A stretch of 64,000 nucleotides of DNA from JABDII01 sp963815325 (GTDB taxonomy: Bacteria > Gemmatimonadota > Gemmatimonadetes > Gemmatimonadales > GWC2-71-9). Under the pieces are notes generated by a model. That model saw only the letters and a list, made by a program, of their open reading frames with translations, had not been told where the DNA came from and did not search any database. Below are positions 26,434-34,797 of this stretch, one piece after another (positions within the stretch are counted from its first letter, which is position 1; each line of letters opens with the position of its first letter). A program made the position numbers and the translations under genes. Location of the stretch: contig CAWFGG010000011.1 of NCBI GenBank assembly GCA_963815325.1, positions 62,001 through 126,000 on the forward strand, read 5' to 3'.

Positions 26434-27623
26434 CAGGTGGCCTCCATGGCGGCATCGATTCCCATCCACATCGGGCTGCCCGCCTCTCGCCGGCCGCCGA
26501 GGTCGTCGATGACCGCGTCGATCATGACCGGCGTCACGTCGCCGCCGCACAGCCCGGTCAGGTAATCCTGAATCAGAAGATCGTCCCGGCGGCCCTGAAA
26601 GGCGGCCCGGATATCCTGCCAGAAGATGCCCCCCAACCCGGCTGCGTAATTGCGGTCGAGCACGGCGAGCTTCTTTGCCGTCCGGCAGTGTTCGATAATC
26701 GCCGCCTCGGGAAACGGCCGGTAGAGTTTGATCTTGATATGACCAATCTTCTCCCCCTTCTGGCGCCGATGACGCACCACGTCCAGGGCGGTACTGGCGA
26801 TGGTGCCGGATGTGATGACGACGAGGTCGGCATCGTCGGTACCGAAGGTCTCGATCATGCCGCCGACGTCGCGGTCAAATTCCCGAGCAAAGGCTCTGCG
26901 GCATTCCTCGTAGACCTCAGGAACTCGGGCCATCGCCTCGTCGATCTCCAACCGCTGCGACATCCCTTCGAGCGGCCACACCAGTCCACCCATGGTGGTC
27001 GGGTGCTCCTGTCGCATACGGTGCGGCAAGTCGAGCACCGGGAGGAACCGATCGACCTGTTCCTGCTCGGGACACTGGGTTCCCATCTGGGTGTGGGAGA
27101 TGATGAACGCGTCCATGGCCACCAGCGCGGGCAGGAGGATGCGGTGATCCTCCGCCAGGCGAAAGGCCAGGAGCGTCGTGTCCAACACCTCCTGGTTGTC
27201 CTCGCAGTAGAACTGGATCCACGGGAAGTCGCGCAGCATCAACGTATCGCCCTGGTCGGCCCAGATATTCCAGGGCGGGCCGAGCGTGCGATTCACCGCA
27301 ACCATCACAATAGGCAGCCGGTAGAAGCCGGCCACCATGATGTTCTCGGTCATGTACGCGAGCCCATTGGACGAACTCGCCGTAAAGGCCCGCGCGCCGG
27401 CGAGCGAAGCGCCGATCGAGACACCCATGGCACTGTGCTCGCTCTCGACCGGCACCACCCTGCCCTTGGTGAATGGAAACTTGGCGACGTACTCGACGAT
27501 CTCGGTTTGGGGGGTGATAGGATAAATACCGCATACGGCGCCGCGCGCCGATCGATTCGCCTCGCCCGCGACGCTCAAGGCATAGCCAGCCGCGTGATTG
27601 CCGGTAACCAGCTCGAGTGCCAT
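26433..27623 (-). CDS. porA: 2-oxoacid:ferredoxin oxidoreductase, alpha subunit
   Basis: A 396-residue pyrimidine-binding subunit. GIYPITPQTEIVEY is the PITPS-like signature, VESEHSAMGVSIGASLAGARAFTASSSNGL the substrate-side loop, and NRTLGPPWNIWADQGD the domain II signature of PorA. The C-terminal half has the domain II transketolase-like fold. It lies 11 bases downstream of the fusion gene and overlaps the beta gene by one base. In the holoenzyme it pairs with the beta subunit to form the active site and passes electrons to ferredoxin, here apparently the one carried by the fused upstream protein. Confidence 0.93.
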   Translation of the reverse strand: MALELVTGNHAAGYALSVAGEANRSARGAVCGIYPITPQTEIVEYVAKFPFTKGRVVPVESEHSAMGVSIGASLAGARAFTASSSNGLAYMTENIMVAGFYRLPIVMVAVNRTLGPPWNIWADQGDTLMLRDFPWIQFYCEDNQEVLDTTLLAFRLAEDHRILLPALVAMDAFIISHTQMGTQCPEQEQVDRFLPVLDLPHRMRQEHPTTMGGLVWPLEGMSQRLEIDEAMARVPEVYEECRRAFAREFDRDVGGMIETFGTDDADLVVITSGTIASTALDVVRHRRQKGEKIGHIKIKLYRPFPEAAIIEHCRTAKKLAVLDRNYAAGLGGIFWQDIRAAFQGRRDDLLIQDYLTGLCGGDVTPVMIDAVIDDLGGRREAGSPMWMGIDAAMEAT

Positions 27624-27634
27624 CGCTCACATCC

Positions 27635-29884
27635 TCACAGGTGACTCATGAAAATCACGTTCCGCGGGCACTCGGACGCGCACACGCCGCAGCCCTTACA
27701 GAAGGAATAGTCGAACACGAACTCGTGGCCCACCCGCTTGAGCACGCCTTCCGGACAATAGGTCACGCAGAGATCACACTCATTGCAAACACCGCAGGAC
27801 AGACAACGCTTGGCCTCCCGCGCATCGGTCAGGCCCTGATGGATCTCGTCGAAGGTGGAGCGGCGGGTGGTCATGGGTACGGTGGTGCCAGCGCTCGGCG
27901 CCGTTCGTTCGAACAGGTGGAGCTTCATGGCCCCGGCGTTGATCACCTCGTCACGCCACACATCGACGTGGCGGCGTGCTTCGGCGTGTGCATGTACCTC
28001 CAACAACTCGCCGCTCAGGGCCTCGTGAATGTGATACGCCGAGCGCCGGCCGCTGCCGATCGCACCGGCCACGGTGCCGTCGTTGGTGGCCAGGTCGCCG
28101 ATGGCATAGACCGGGGTTTCGAGGAGTCCCAGCAGGTGGTCCCCCTCCCGCACTTCGGTACCTTCCGGGAATACCGTCAAGTCGGCCGATTGGCCAAGCG
28201 CCAGGATCAGCCGGTGGCAGGAGATATCGAAGTCCGAGTCGGGCACCTCCACCGGAGCACGGCGCCCCGAGGAGTCCGGCTCGCCGAGCTGCATGCGGCG
28301 GCAGGTGAGCCGAAAGCGCGCACGGCCATCTGTGCCGACGCCATCATCGGCGAGTGCCACCGGCTGAGTGAGGAAGTCCATCACTATACCTTCCTCGAGC
28401 GCCTCGTCCACCTCTTCGCGGATTGCGGGCATCTCGGCCCGAGTCCGGCGGTAGACCACCCGGACACTCGAGGCACCCAGGCGGAGTGCCGAGCGTGCAG
28501 CATCCATCGCGGTGTTGCCGCCACCGGCTACCAGGACGTCTTCACCGTCGACCCTTACTTCGCCTCGATGCGCCCGATCGAGGAAGTCGATTCCCTGCGC
28601 TACCGCGTCAGAGTCGGCAACACCCAAGCGGAGGCCCCGCAGTTCTTGAAGACCCGTTGCCACAAGCACGGCGTCGTGCGACCGAGCCATTTCCAATAGG
28701 CGCGGCCGGTCAATCCGATGATCGGTCTCGGCCGTGACTCCGAGCGCCAGAATTCGGCCGATCTCTCGGTCCAGCACCTCGGCCGGGAGCCTGAAGGTGG
28801 GGATGCCGGAGCGCAGCAGCCCGCCTATTTCGGGTGCGCCCTCGTACACGGTCACCTGGTACCCGAATCGGGCCAGCTGATATGCGGCGCTCAGGCCCGC
28901 GGGGCCCGACCCGACGATGGCCACGTGCTCGTCGCGCTGATCGATGGCTTCCACGTCGGCGTTACCGTGATCGCCCGCGAACCGTTCGAGCTGTCGCACG
29001 TTGACGGCGCCGTCGAGACCGATGCGGTTGCAATTGTCCATGCACGGCGCTGGACAGACCCGACCGCACACCGCAGGAAACGGCGAGGTGCGGAGCAGAA
29101 TGGCCAGCGCCTCGTCCGTTTGGTCGTGGGCCAGTGCGTGCAGGAAGCCTTGCACGTCGTTTCCGGCCGGGCACACGTGGTTGCAGGGCGGCACCATCTG
29201 TTGGCGCTTGGGCTGCTCAGTGGCCCATTGTCCGGTCTTGATGCGGGGAAACTCTCCGCCGAGTCCGCCGAGGAATCCAGGGGCGCGAGCCTTGGCCAGC
29301 GGGGGAGCGGCGGCAGTGGCGGCTTCGTCCGGTCGAGCAACCTCCAGTAATCGAACGTGCTCGTAGGCCTGGGCCGCCGCCGTGAGATTCGCACCGGTGA
29401 AACCGAGGTGCTCGAGCGCCGCGTTGATGTCCTCGAACCCGAAACCAAGCATCCGTCCCGCGGCACCGGCCAGCGCCGTATTGACGATCGGGACGCTCCG
29501 GGTGCCGAGGTGATGCTCCAGCGCGATGGCCGTGGCGTCGATCGTGGCGATTCGGTAGGAGGGATAGTCTGCCGCGAAGTGGGCCGGCGGCTCGGGGGAG
29601 TTGAACAGGATCCACCCGCCTGCCTTGAGTCCTCCGGTGATGGCCGGTCCTACCAAGGTGGGGTCGAGCACGATGACGTGATCGGGCTCGTAGATCAAAT
29701 TGCGATTGGTGATCGGTTCCGTATCGTACCGGCAAAAGGCTTGGAGCGGTGCCCCCGAGCGCTCAGCCGCGTAGAGCCCGAAGGCCTGGACCGATTGGCC
29801 CTTTAAGAACCGGGTGGTGGCGATGATCTTCGCCAGCGTTACCCCGCCCTGACCGCCGCGGCCATGAATACGGATTTCGATCAT
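27635..29884 (-). CDS. Fusion: 2-oxoacid oxidoreductase gamma subunit + GltD-like NADPH/FAD module + ferredoxin
   Basis: A 749-residue protein of three parts. Residues 1-185 are a POR gamma domain (HGRGGQGGVTLAKIIA). Residues 232-640 are the glutamate-synthase beta (GltD) type: cysteines 234, 238, 273, 277, 281 and 285 for 4Fe-4S clusters, an FAD GxGxxG at VAIVGSGPAGLSAAYQLA (321-338) and an NADPH one at LVAGGGNTAMDAA (451-463), and GD at 596-597. Residues 690-745 are an 8Fe ferredoxin: C700-C703-C706-C710 and C729-C732-C735-C739. It would allow NAD(P)H to drive or drain the 2-oxoacid reaction without a free ferredoxin reductase. ATG 29884 has GAGGAG upstream and is preferred to ATG 29899. 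The gene is first in the operon. Confidence 0.9.
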   Translation of the reverse strand: MIEIRIHGRGGQGGVTLAKIIATTRFLKGQSVQAFGLYAAERSGAPLQAFCRYDTEPITNRNLIYEPDHVIVLDPTLVGPAITGGLKAGGWILFNSPEPPAHFAADYPSYRIATIDATAIALEHHLGTRSVPIVNTALAGAAGRMLGFGFEDINAALEHLGFTGANLTAAAQAYEHVRLLEVARPDEAATAAAPPLAKARAPGFLGGLGGEFPRIKTGQWATEQPKRQQMVPPCNHVCPAGNDVQGFLHALAHDQTDEALAILLRTSPFPAVCGRVCPAPCMDNCNRIGLDGAVNVRQLERFAGDHGNADVEAIDQRDEHVAIVGSGPAGLSAAYQLARFGYQVTVYEGAPEIGGLLRSGIPTFRLPAEVLDREIGRILALGVTAETDHRIDRPRLLEMARSHDAVLVATGLQELRGLRLGVADSDAVAQGIDFLDRAHRGEVRVDGEDVLVAGGGNTAMDAARSALRLGASSVRVVYRRTRAEMPAIREEVDEALEEGIVMDFLTQPVALADDGVGTDGRARFRLTCRRMQLGEPDSSGRRAPVEVPDSDFDISCHRLILALGQSADLTVFPEGTEVREGDHLLGLLETPVYAIGDLATNDGTVAGAIGSGRRSAYHIHEALSGELLEVHAHAEARRHVDVWRDEVINAGAMKLHLFERTAPSAGTTVPMTTRRSTFDEIHQGLTDAREAKRCLSCGVCNECDLCVTYCPEGVLKRVGHEFVFDYSFCKGCGVCASECPRNVIFMSHL

Positions 29885-30071
29885 TAGGAGTCTCCTCATC
29901 GGAGATTACCCCACCCAGGATGAAGAGACCTTTAAGCTCGTGTGAACAGGTGCTTGGGGACGGCTCCGAGCCCATGAAGCTTGCGAGCGTCGCGGGTAAC
30001 CGGCATCCTGCAACATGGCACTGGGGGGGGTCGGCGAGCGAGCAACGGGTCCAATAGCCTAGGAGGGACAG

Positions 30072-30464
30072 GTGCCCCGAGTCACCGGAATCGGAGGGAT
30101 TTTCTTCAAGTCAAAGCAGGCGAAGGAGTTGCGCCGGTGGTACGACGAGCATTTGGGGGTCGAGCCAGAGGACTACGGCGGCCATGCGTTCCGCTGGCGG
30201 CAGCTGGACGACCCCAATCGGGTCGGCAGCACGGTTTGGAGCATATTCCCGGACGAATCGACCTATTTCGATCCGAGTGATGCCGGATTCATGGTCAACT
30301 TCCGAGTGGACGACCTGGAGGGACTCCTCCAGCAGCTCCGAGCGGCAGGGATCAGAGTCGACGACAAGATAGGAGAGTACGAGTACGGGCGGTTCGGCTG
30401 GTGTTACGACCCCGATGGCAACAAGATCGAGCTGTGGCAGCCGCTCGGTGAAGAGGGTCAGTGA
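30072..30464 (+). CDS. VOC-family protein (glyoxalase-like)
   Basis: A 130-residue VOC protein: VTGIGGIFFKSKQAKELRRWYDEHLG, with WSIFPDESTYF and FMVNFRVDDLEGLLQQLRAAGIRV, and ending GWCYDPDGNKIELWQP, where the last Glu is the usual second-half metal ligand. The first half lacks the matching His, so catalysis is uncertain. GTG 30072 is preceded by AGGAGGGACAG. It is divergent from the POR operon, with a 187-base gap between them. Confidence 0.85.
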   Translation: MPRVTGIGGIFFKSKQAKELRRWYDEHLGVEPEDYGGHAFRWRQLDDPNRVGSTVWSIFPDESTYFDPSDAGFMVNFRVDDLEGLLQQLRAAGIRVDDKIGEYEYGRFGWCYDPDGNKIELWQPLGEEGQ

Positions 30465-30537
30465 CTTGCGTGTGAGGAGATCAGACCCTGGAACACCGCG
30501 CAGCCGCTTCGGGGGGTGCCCTCGTGAACTCGCGACT

Positions 30538-31368
30538 CTACCTTGACGTATCGGGGTTGTCCTGGCCCGGTGCGGCGGCTCCTCGCTGCGTCGCGGCGGA
30601 GGATAGGCTGGTACCTTCACCGGACTGCTCATGTAGTTCGTTGAGCTTCAAGTATTTCATATAAGTGCGGAAGATGCTGGTAACGCCCACGGTACAGCCG
30701 TCAACACCCTTGAAGAGCCCGCCCCGGAGAACGAACTGACGGAAGCCGGCGCCGAGGGCGCTGAGGATGGGCTTGGAGTTGGACGGTGGGTAGCCCCGCT
30801 CGTACATGCCCCGCGCATCCCGCGACGTCATCCAGTTAATTTTTGCGAGCCAGTCGCTCAGGTTGTCATACGTGTAATGGACGATGTGACCCTCCGACCG
30901 CTGCACGCGCGGCGCAACGACGTGTGCGTGACCGGGCTCTGGTTGGTAACCCGACCGTGTCCGGTTGTAGAGACGCGTCACGAAGTCGGGGTAGAAGCCA
31001 GGGCCCTTGATCCAGTGTTGACCCACATAGTTCTTGCGATTGAAGGCGAAGGCGGTAGCCGCATCGTCCAGAGCCAGGTTGTGGATGACCGTGCACATCT
31101 CGTCATCGATGCGTTCGTCGGCATCCAGGGCGAGAATCCAATCGTGACGCGCAAGCTGCTGGGTAAGCTTTCGTTGCGGGCCTTCCCCGAGGTACTCCTG
31201 CTGAATGACCGCAGCGCCCGCTGCTTCCGCAAGGCTCACCGTAGTGTCGGTGCTGACAGAGTCCACCACCACCACGTCGTCACAGACCCGTCGGAGTGAG
31301 GCGATGCAGGCCTCAATATGGTCGGCTTCGTTATAGGTGATGACTGTGCCGGTGATGGATGGGGTCAT
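30538..31368 (-). CDS. Glycosyltransferase family 2, WaaE-like (lipopolysaccharide core type)
   Basis: A 276-residue protein. It opens with SITGTVITYNEADHIEACIASLRRVCDDVVVVDSVSTDTTVSLA and has the metal-binding LALDADERID. The further EIxx element NRKNYVGQHWIKGPGFYPD and the C-terminal FKGVDGCTVGVTSIFRTYMKYLKL match the WaaE/KdtX-like family that adds a hexose to the LPS core or related lipids. An outer-membrane lineage is consistent with it. It is solitary: its neighbours are a VOC protein and an EamA transporter. The 286 bases upstream (31369-31654) hold an AT-rich run (TATATA at about 31411) that may be its promoter. Confidence 0.85.
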   Translation of the reverse strand: MTPSITGTVITYNEADHIEACIASLRRVCDDVVVVDSVSTDTTVSLAEAAGAAVIQQEYLGEGPQRKLTQQLARHDWILALDADERIDDEMCTVIHNLALDDAATAFAFNRKNYVGQHWIKGPGFYPDFVTRLYNRTRSGYQPEPGHAHVVAPRVQRSEGHIVHYTYDNLSDWLAKINWMTSRDARGMYERGYPPSNSKPILSALGAGFRQFVLRGGLFKGVDGCTVGVTSIFRTYMKYLKLNELHEQSGEGTSLSSAATQRGAAAPGQDNPDTSR

Positions 31369-31654
31369 AGGCTCAGAGTGATGGCGCTGGCGTGGTCAGG
31401 ACCTGGCTAATATATAGGGAACCCTCACCAAAGAAGCATAGCAAGAATGGAAGCGATTACTCCTGAGGACGGTCTCCAGCGCACGAGTTTTGTTGGTTTC
31501 AAGAAACGGCGATTGCCGTGGGCGTAGGAAAACCGACTGCGGCAACCCTGGCGACGGTGTCCCTAGTGGACATGCCATGTGAGGCCCTCCGACGCGTGCC
31601 CCGGGCGCGTTGGCGGCTGACAATCACGCTTCACCGCGTCACACAGCCAGGCTA

Positions 31655-32554
31655 ATGCGGCCGCCGCGAGCGACTACGGCTCACCCGGTGCGGACCCTCG
31701 CGCTGACACTGCTCGCCCTCAACGCGTTTGCGGCCAACTCGGTGCTCACCCGGATGGCATTGGGCCACGCCTCGATCGACGCGTCCAGCTTTGCCACTAT
31801 CCGAGTCGTGTCCGGCGCGGCGGCGCTGCTCCTAGTCTCATCCCTGAACCGCCGGACGGACGGACCCGTGTTTCGCGGCAGCTGGGCCTCCGCTCTCATG
31901 TTGTTCTCGTACGCCGTGCCCTTTTCGTTCGCGTACTTGAGCCTCAGTACCGGAACCGGGGCGCTCATCCTGTTCGGCATGGTTCAGGTCACCATGATCC
32001 TCGCGGCGCTGGGCTCCGGCGAGCGGCCTCACGCCTGGCAGTGGGCCGGACTCCTCCTGGCGTTTGCCGGCTTGGTGTACCTCGTGTTCCCCGGGATCAC
32101 GGCACCCTCGCCCATCGGATCGCTGCTCATGGCCGTGGCCGGTATCTCCTGGGGGCTGTACTCACTTAGGGGCCGGAGCGCCACACGCCCCCTGGCAGAC
32201 ACCACCGGCAACTTCGCCCGGGCCGTCCCGCTAGTCTTAGGAGTGAGCCTGGCGGCGCGGTCCCAGGTGAGCCTGTCCGGCCCAGGCATTCTCCTGGCGA
32301 TTCTTTCCGGAGCGCTGGCATCCGGGGTGGGATACGTCATATGGTATGCGGCACTCCGCGGCCTCACGAGAACGCGAGCGGCAACGGTGCAATTGTCCGT
32401 TCCGGTCTTGGCGGCACTAGGAGGAGTGTTCTTCCTGTCGGAGGACGTGTCGCTTCGCTTGGTGCTCTCGGCCGTGCTCATTCTCGGAGGAGTCGGCATT
32501 GCCATTGTCAGCAAGGAACGCGTGATCCCTCAGACGGTGACGGTGCCTCGATGA
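31655..32554 (+). CDS. EamA-family drug/metabolite transporter
   Basis: A 299-residue membrane protein with ten predicted helices arranged as two EamA repeats: LLALNAFAANSVLTRMAL at the start of the first, and LLMAVAGISWGLYSLRGR at the start of the second. Such transporters export or import small metabolites; the substrate is unknown. It is divergent from the glycosyltransferase. Its stop overlaps the start of the next lipoprotein gene (ATGA at 32551-32554), so three genes form a tight run. A TTG start at 31610 is possible but has no Shine-Dalgarno. Confidence 0.88.
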   Translation: MRPPRATTAHPVRTLALTLLALNAFAANSVLTRMALGHASIDASSFATIRVVSGAAALLLVSSLNRRTDGPVFRGSWASALMLFSYAVPFSFAYLSLSTGTGALILFGMVQVTMILAALGSGERPHAWQWAGLLLAFAGLVYLVFPGITAPSPIGSLLMAVAGISWGLYSLRGRSATRPLADTTGNFARAVPLVLGVSLAARSQVSLSGPGILLAILSGALASGVGYVIWYAALRGLTRTRAATVQLSVPVLAALGGVFFLSEDVSLRLVLSAVLILGGVGIAIVSKERVIPQTVTVPR

Positions 32555-32781
32555 ATGCGATGACATTCTGCCGGTTGGTCCTCGGCGTTCTACTGGTGGC
32601 CGGGGTTGGTTGCTCCTCCGGGGAACGGGTGCATACCGACGCGCCCGATGCCCAGCGTACGCGGGACAGCGCCATCGGGGAGTCCCAGCTCCCGGGAGCG
32701 GCAGGAGTGCGTGGAGCGCTTCGCGCGGCCGACTCGGCGGAAGCGCGACGGGCCCGGGAAGACTCCGTCACGGCGCCATGA
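32551..32781 (+). CDS. Small putative lipoprotein
   Basis: A 76-residue protein with a lipoprotein signal (LVLGVLLVAGVGCSSG) and a short disordered, charged tail (DAPDAQRTRDSAIGESQ). No family recognised. It overlaps EamA upstream and DDAH downstream by 4 bases each (ATGA both times), so expression is coupled. Confidence 0.6.
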   Translation: MNAMTFCRLVLGVLLVAGVGCSSGERVHTDAPDAQRTRDSAIGESQLPGAAGVRGALRAADSAEARRAREDSVTAP

Positions 32782-33542
32782 CCGTCGCGTTCACCCGAGC
32801 GGTGAGTCCCAGTCTCGCCCGGTGCGAGTTGACCCACCTCGCCCGCGATCCGATCGATGCAACCCGCGCGGCAGCCCAGCATTCCGACTACGAGCGCTGC
32901 CTCGCCCAACTCGGGGTGGAGGTCGTACACCTGCCTGCCCTGTCCGACCTCCCCGATTCGGTTTTCGTCGAAGACACCGCCGTCGTCCTGGACGAACTCG
33001 CCATCATCACGCGGCCAGGGGCGGTCTCGCGCCGTGCCGAGACGGGGGCCATCGCCAACGCGCTCCGGCGCTATCGAGACCTTGTGTTCATTGAGGAGCC
33101 AGCCACGGTCGATGGCGGAGATGTCCTGGTCATTGGCCGCCAAGTATATGTCGGGTTGTCGTCGCGCACCTCCGCGTCAGGGGTCGCACAGATTCGCCAC
33201 ATGCTCGAACCCCTCGGCTATCGGGTCACGATCGCGGCGGTCGATGGATGCCTCCACTTGAAATCCGCAGTGACACAGGTTGCGCCGGACACCGTGCTCA
33301 TCAATCGCACCTGGGTGGACAGTGACGCCTTTCGCGGCATGCGGCTGGTCGAGGTCGATCCAACCGAGCCCCATGCCGCCAACGCCCTCAGGATTCGCGA
33401 CTCGGTCGTCTACCCTGCGGCCTTCGAGCGGACCCGGGATCGGCTCCATGAGCTTGGCATCGCCGTGCTGCCGGTTGATGTTTCGGAGTTGGCCAAGGCG
33501 GAGGGCGGTGTCACCTGTTGTAGTATTCTCGTCGAGCGCTAG
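32778..33542 (+). CDS. Dimethylarginine dimethylaminohydrolase-like amidinotransferase
   Basis: A 254-residue protein of the DDAH/arginine-deiminase fold. DLPDSVFVEDTAVVLDELAIITRPG supplies the substrate-binding Asp and Glu, LHLKSAV the catalytic His and GGVTCCSIL the nucleophilic Cys. DDAH hydrolyses asymmetric dimethylarginine to citrulline and dimethylamine; bacterial homologues may act on other guanidines. The overlap with the lipoprotein gene (ATGA) and the arginase-family gene 10 kb away do not establish a pathway. Confidence 0.88.
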   Translation: MTVAFTRAVSPSLARCELTHLARDPIDATRAAAQHSDYERCLAQLGVEVVHLPALSDLPDSVFVEDTAVVLDELAIITRPGAVSRRAETGAIANALRRYRDLVFIEEPATVDGGDVLVIGRQVYVGLSSRTSASGVAQIRHMLEPLGYRVTIAAVDGCLHLKSAVTQVAPDTVLINRTWVDSDAFRGMRLVEVDPTEPHAANALRIRDSVVYPAAFERTRDRLHELGIAVLPVDVSELAKAEGGVTCCSILVER

Positions 33543-33564
33543 CGTCTTGACACAGGGAGGCCTC

Positions 33565-33866
33565 ATGCTGGGCGGAAAATCCTGGGACGAGTGGATCGCG
33601 CAATACAGCCTGAGTCACCAGCACCCGATCAACCGGGTCTGCCACACGATCGGGATCCCCCTGATTGCCGTCTCGCTTCCGCTCTTTCTGGTGGCGATCG
33701 CGGTCCCCGGGGGTTGGCCCATCCCGCTCGGCCTGTTCCTGGTCGGCTGGCTCTTTCAATTCGCGGGCATGCCGTCGAAGGGAAGCCACCGGAGTTCTTC
33801 ACGGATTGGCGCTTTCTGTTCGTGGGACTTCGGTGGTGGGTCGCCAAGATCCGGGGCCGAGTCTGA
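33565..33866 (+). pseudogene. DUF962 membrane protein, one-base frameshift near 33765
   Basis: It opens with the DUF962 (Mpo1-like) pattern SWDEWIAQYSLSHQHPINRVCHTIGIPLI with the metal-binding H-x-x-P and H residues, then two helices. Near 33768 the frame shifts: the next DUF962 segment appears one frame over (the conserved HAVEGKPPEFFTDWRFLFVGLRWW and stop at 33864-33866). One missing C in ggccatgcc, read as ggcatgcc, explains it. The restored protein is about 100 residues. The family has dioxygenase members acting on 2-hydroxy fatty acids, but the bacterial role is unclear. Confidence 0.8.
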
Positions 33867-33907
33867 GATTCGGATCGATCGACTGACAATCGCCTCGTAG
33901 AATAGAA

Positions 33908-34246
33908 ATGGGCTACGAATGGAAAGAGAATGAACTCGCAGGATCCGCAGTTGTCGCCGCTGAATTGGTGGACTACCAGGCCGGAGCGGTGGTCAGCCGG
34001 GTCGTGCTCAAACAGAAGACCGGGTCGATCACGGTCTTCGCGTTCGATCGGGGCGAGGAGTTGAGCGAGCACACCGTGCCGCACGACGCGTTGATTCACG
34101 TGATCGATGGTGAAGCCGAGATCTCCGTCGCCGGCGTTCCGCACCGAGTTGAGGCAGGGAGCATGATCATCCTGCCTGGCGGTGAGGCGCACGCGGTCCG
34201 GGCAGCCACGCGCTTCAAGATGATCTTGGTGATGATCAAACCCTGA
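33908..34246 (+). CDS. Single-domain cupin protein
   Basis: A 112-residue cupin. The first motif is in FDRGEELSEHTVPHDALIHVIDGEAEISVAG (His, Glu/His) and the second is ILPGGEAHAVRAATRFKM (His). It belongs to the small 'AraC-ligand-type' cupins that bind a metal and a small molecule. The function is unknown. It lies 41 bases downstream of the DUF962 gene. Confidence 0.85.
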   Translation: MGYEWKENELAGSAVVAAELVDYQAGAVVSRVVLKQKTGSITVFAFDRGEELSEHTVPHDALIHVIDGEAEISVAGVPHRVEAGSMIILPGGEAHAVRAATRFKMILVMIKP

Positions 34247-34278
34247 CAGCCTGGGGCCGGCTGCCTGGTCGCTGTGTT

Positions 34279-34761
34279 TCAGGGCTCGGATGGACAGCGC
34301 ACCCGGCGATACGGAAAGTCGATCCGTCGAAGCTCCCCTCCCCGCGTACCCTCGATCCAGCCAACGAGCGAATCCGAGCCCATGCGGTCGTAGCCGATCC
34401 GCTCGGGGAAGTCGTGCTCCGGGTTCTCGAAGATCAGCGCCGTATCGCTCACGTGAATTGCCGGAAACGTGGCCGACTCCTGGCCTGACGGGTGTGCCTC
34501 ATACGCTAGGCCCGTGGTGTCTTCCCGAATGAGGACCAACTCGTAGCCTACCAGGCGCCCGTCGCGCATGGCGCGGTTCATCCCGAGCATCGCATCGCCC
34601 CGGGGGGCCATCCACTGCTCCTCCATGGTCCGGCTGCCCGACCCGCGCTCCCAACAGCCGCTGAGCCATGCCGCGCGATCGACACCCGTTGGTGTCTGGG
34701 CCGAGAGAACGGCTGCAGTGCAGCAACAAAGAGCCAGTACCCACCATGGCATCTTGGACAT
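34279..34761 (-). CDS. DUF6265 secreted protein
   Basis: A 160-residue protein with a hydrophobic signal (LALCCCTAAVLSAQT) and the DUF6265 pattern: WLSGCWERGSGSRTMEEQWMAPRGDAMLGMNRAMRDGRLVGYE followed by FENPEHDFPERIGYDR. These are small beta-barrel proteins of unknown function, common next to other secreted proteins. ATG 34761 has AAAGGA 7 bases upstream. Confidence 0.8.
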   Translation of the reverse strand: MSKMPWWVLALCCCTAAVLSAQTPTGVDRAAWLSGCWERGSGSRTMEEQWMAPRGDAMLGMNRAMRDGRLVGYELVLIREDTTGLAYEAHPSGQESATFPAIHVSDTALIFENPEHDFPERIGYDRMGSDSLVGWIEGTRGGELRRIDFPYRRVRCPSEP

Positions 34762-34797
34762 CGATGTCCTTTCCAAGGAGATGGAATCTGCCACCGC

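Noticed and set aside
26688..28700. Long plus-strand open frames opposite the POR operon
   Set aside because: They are complementary shadows of the well-supported porA and fusion genes and contain no known motif.
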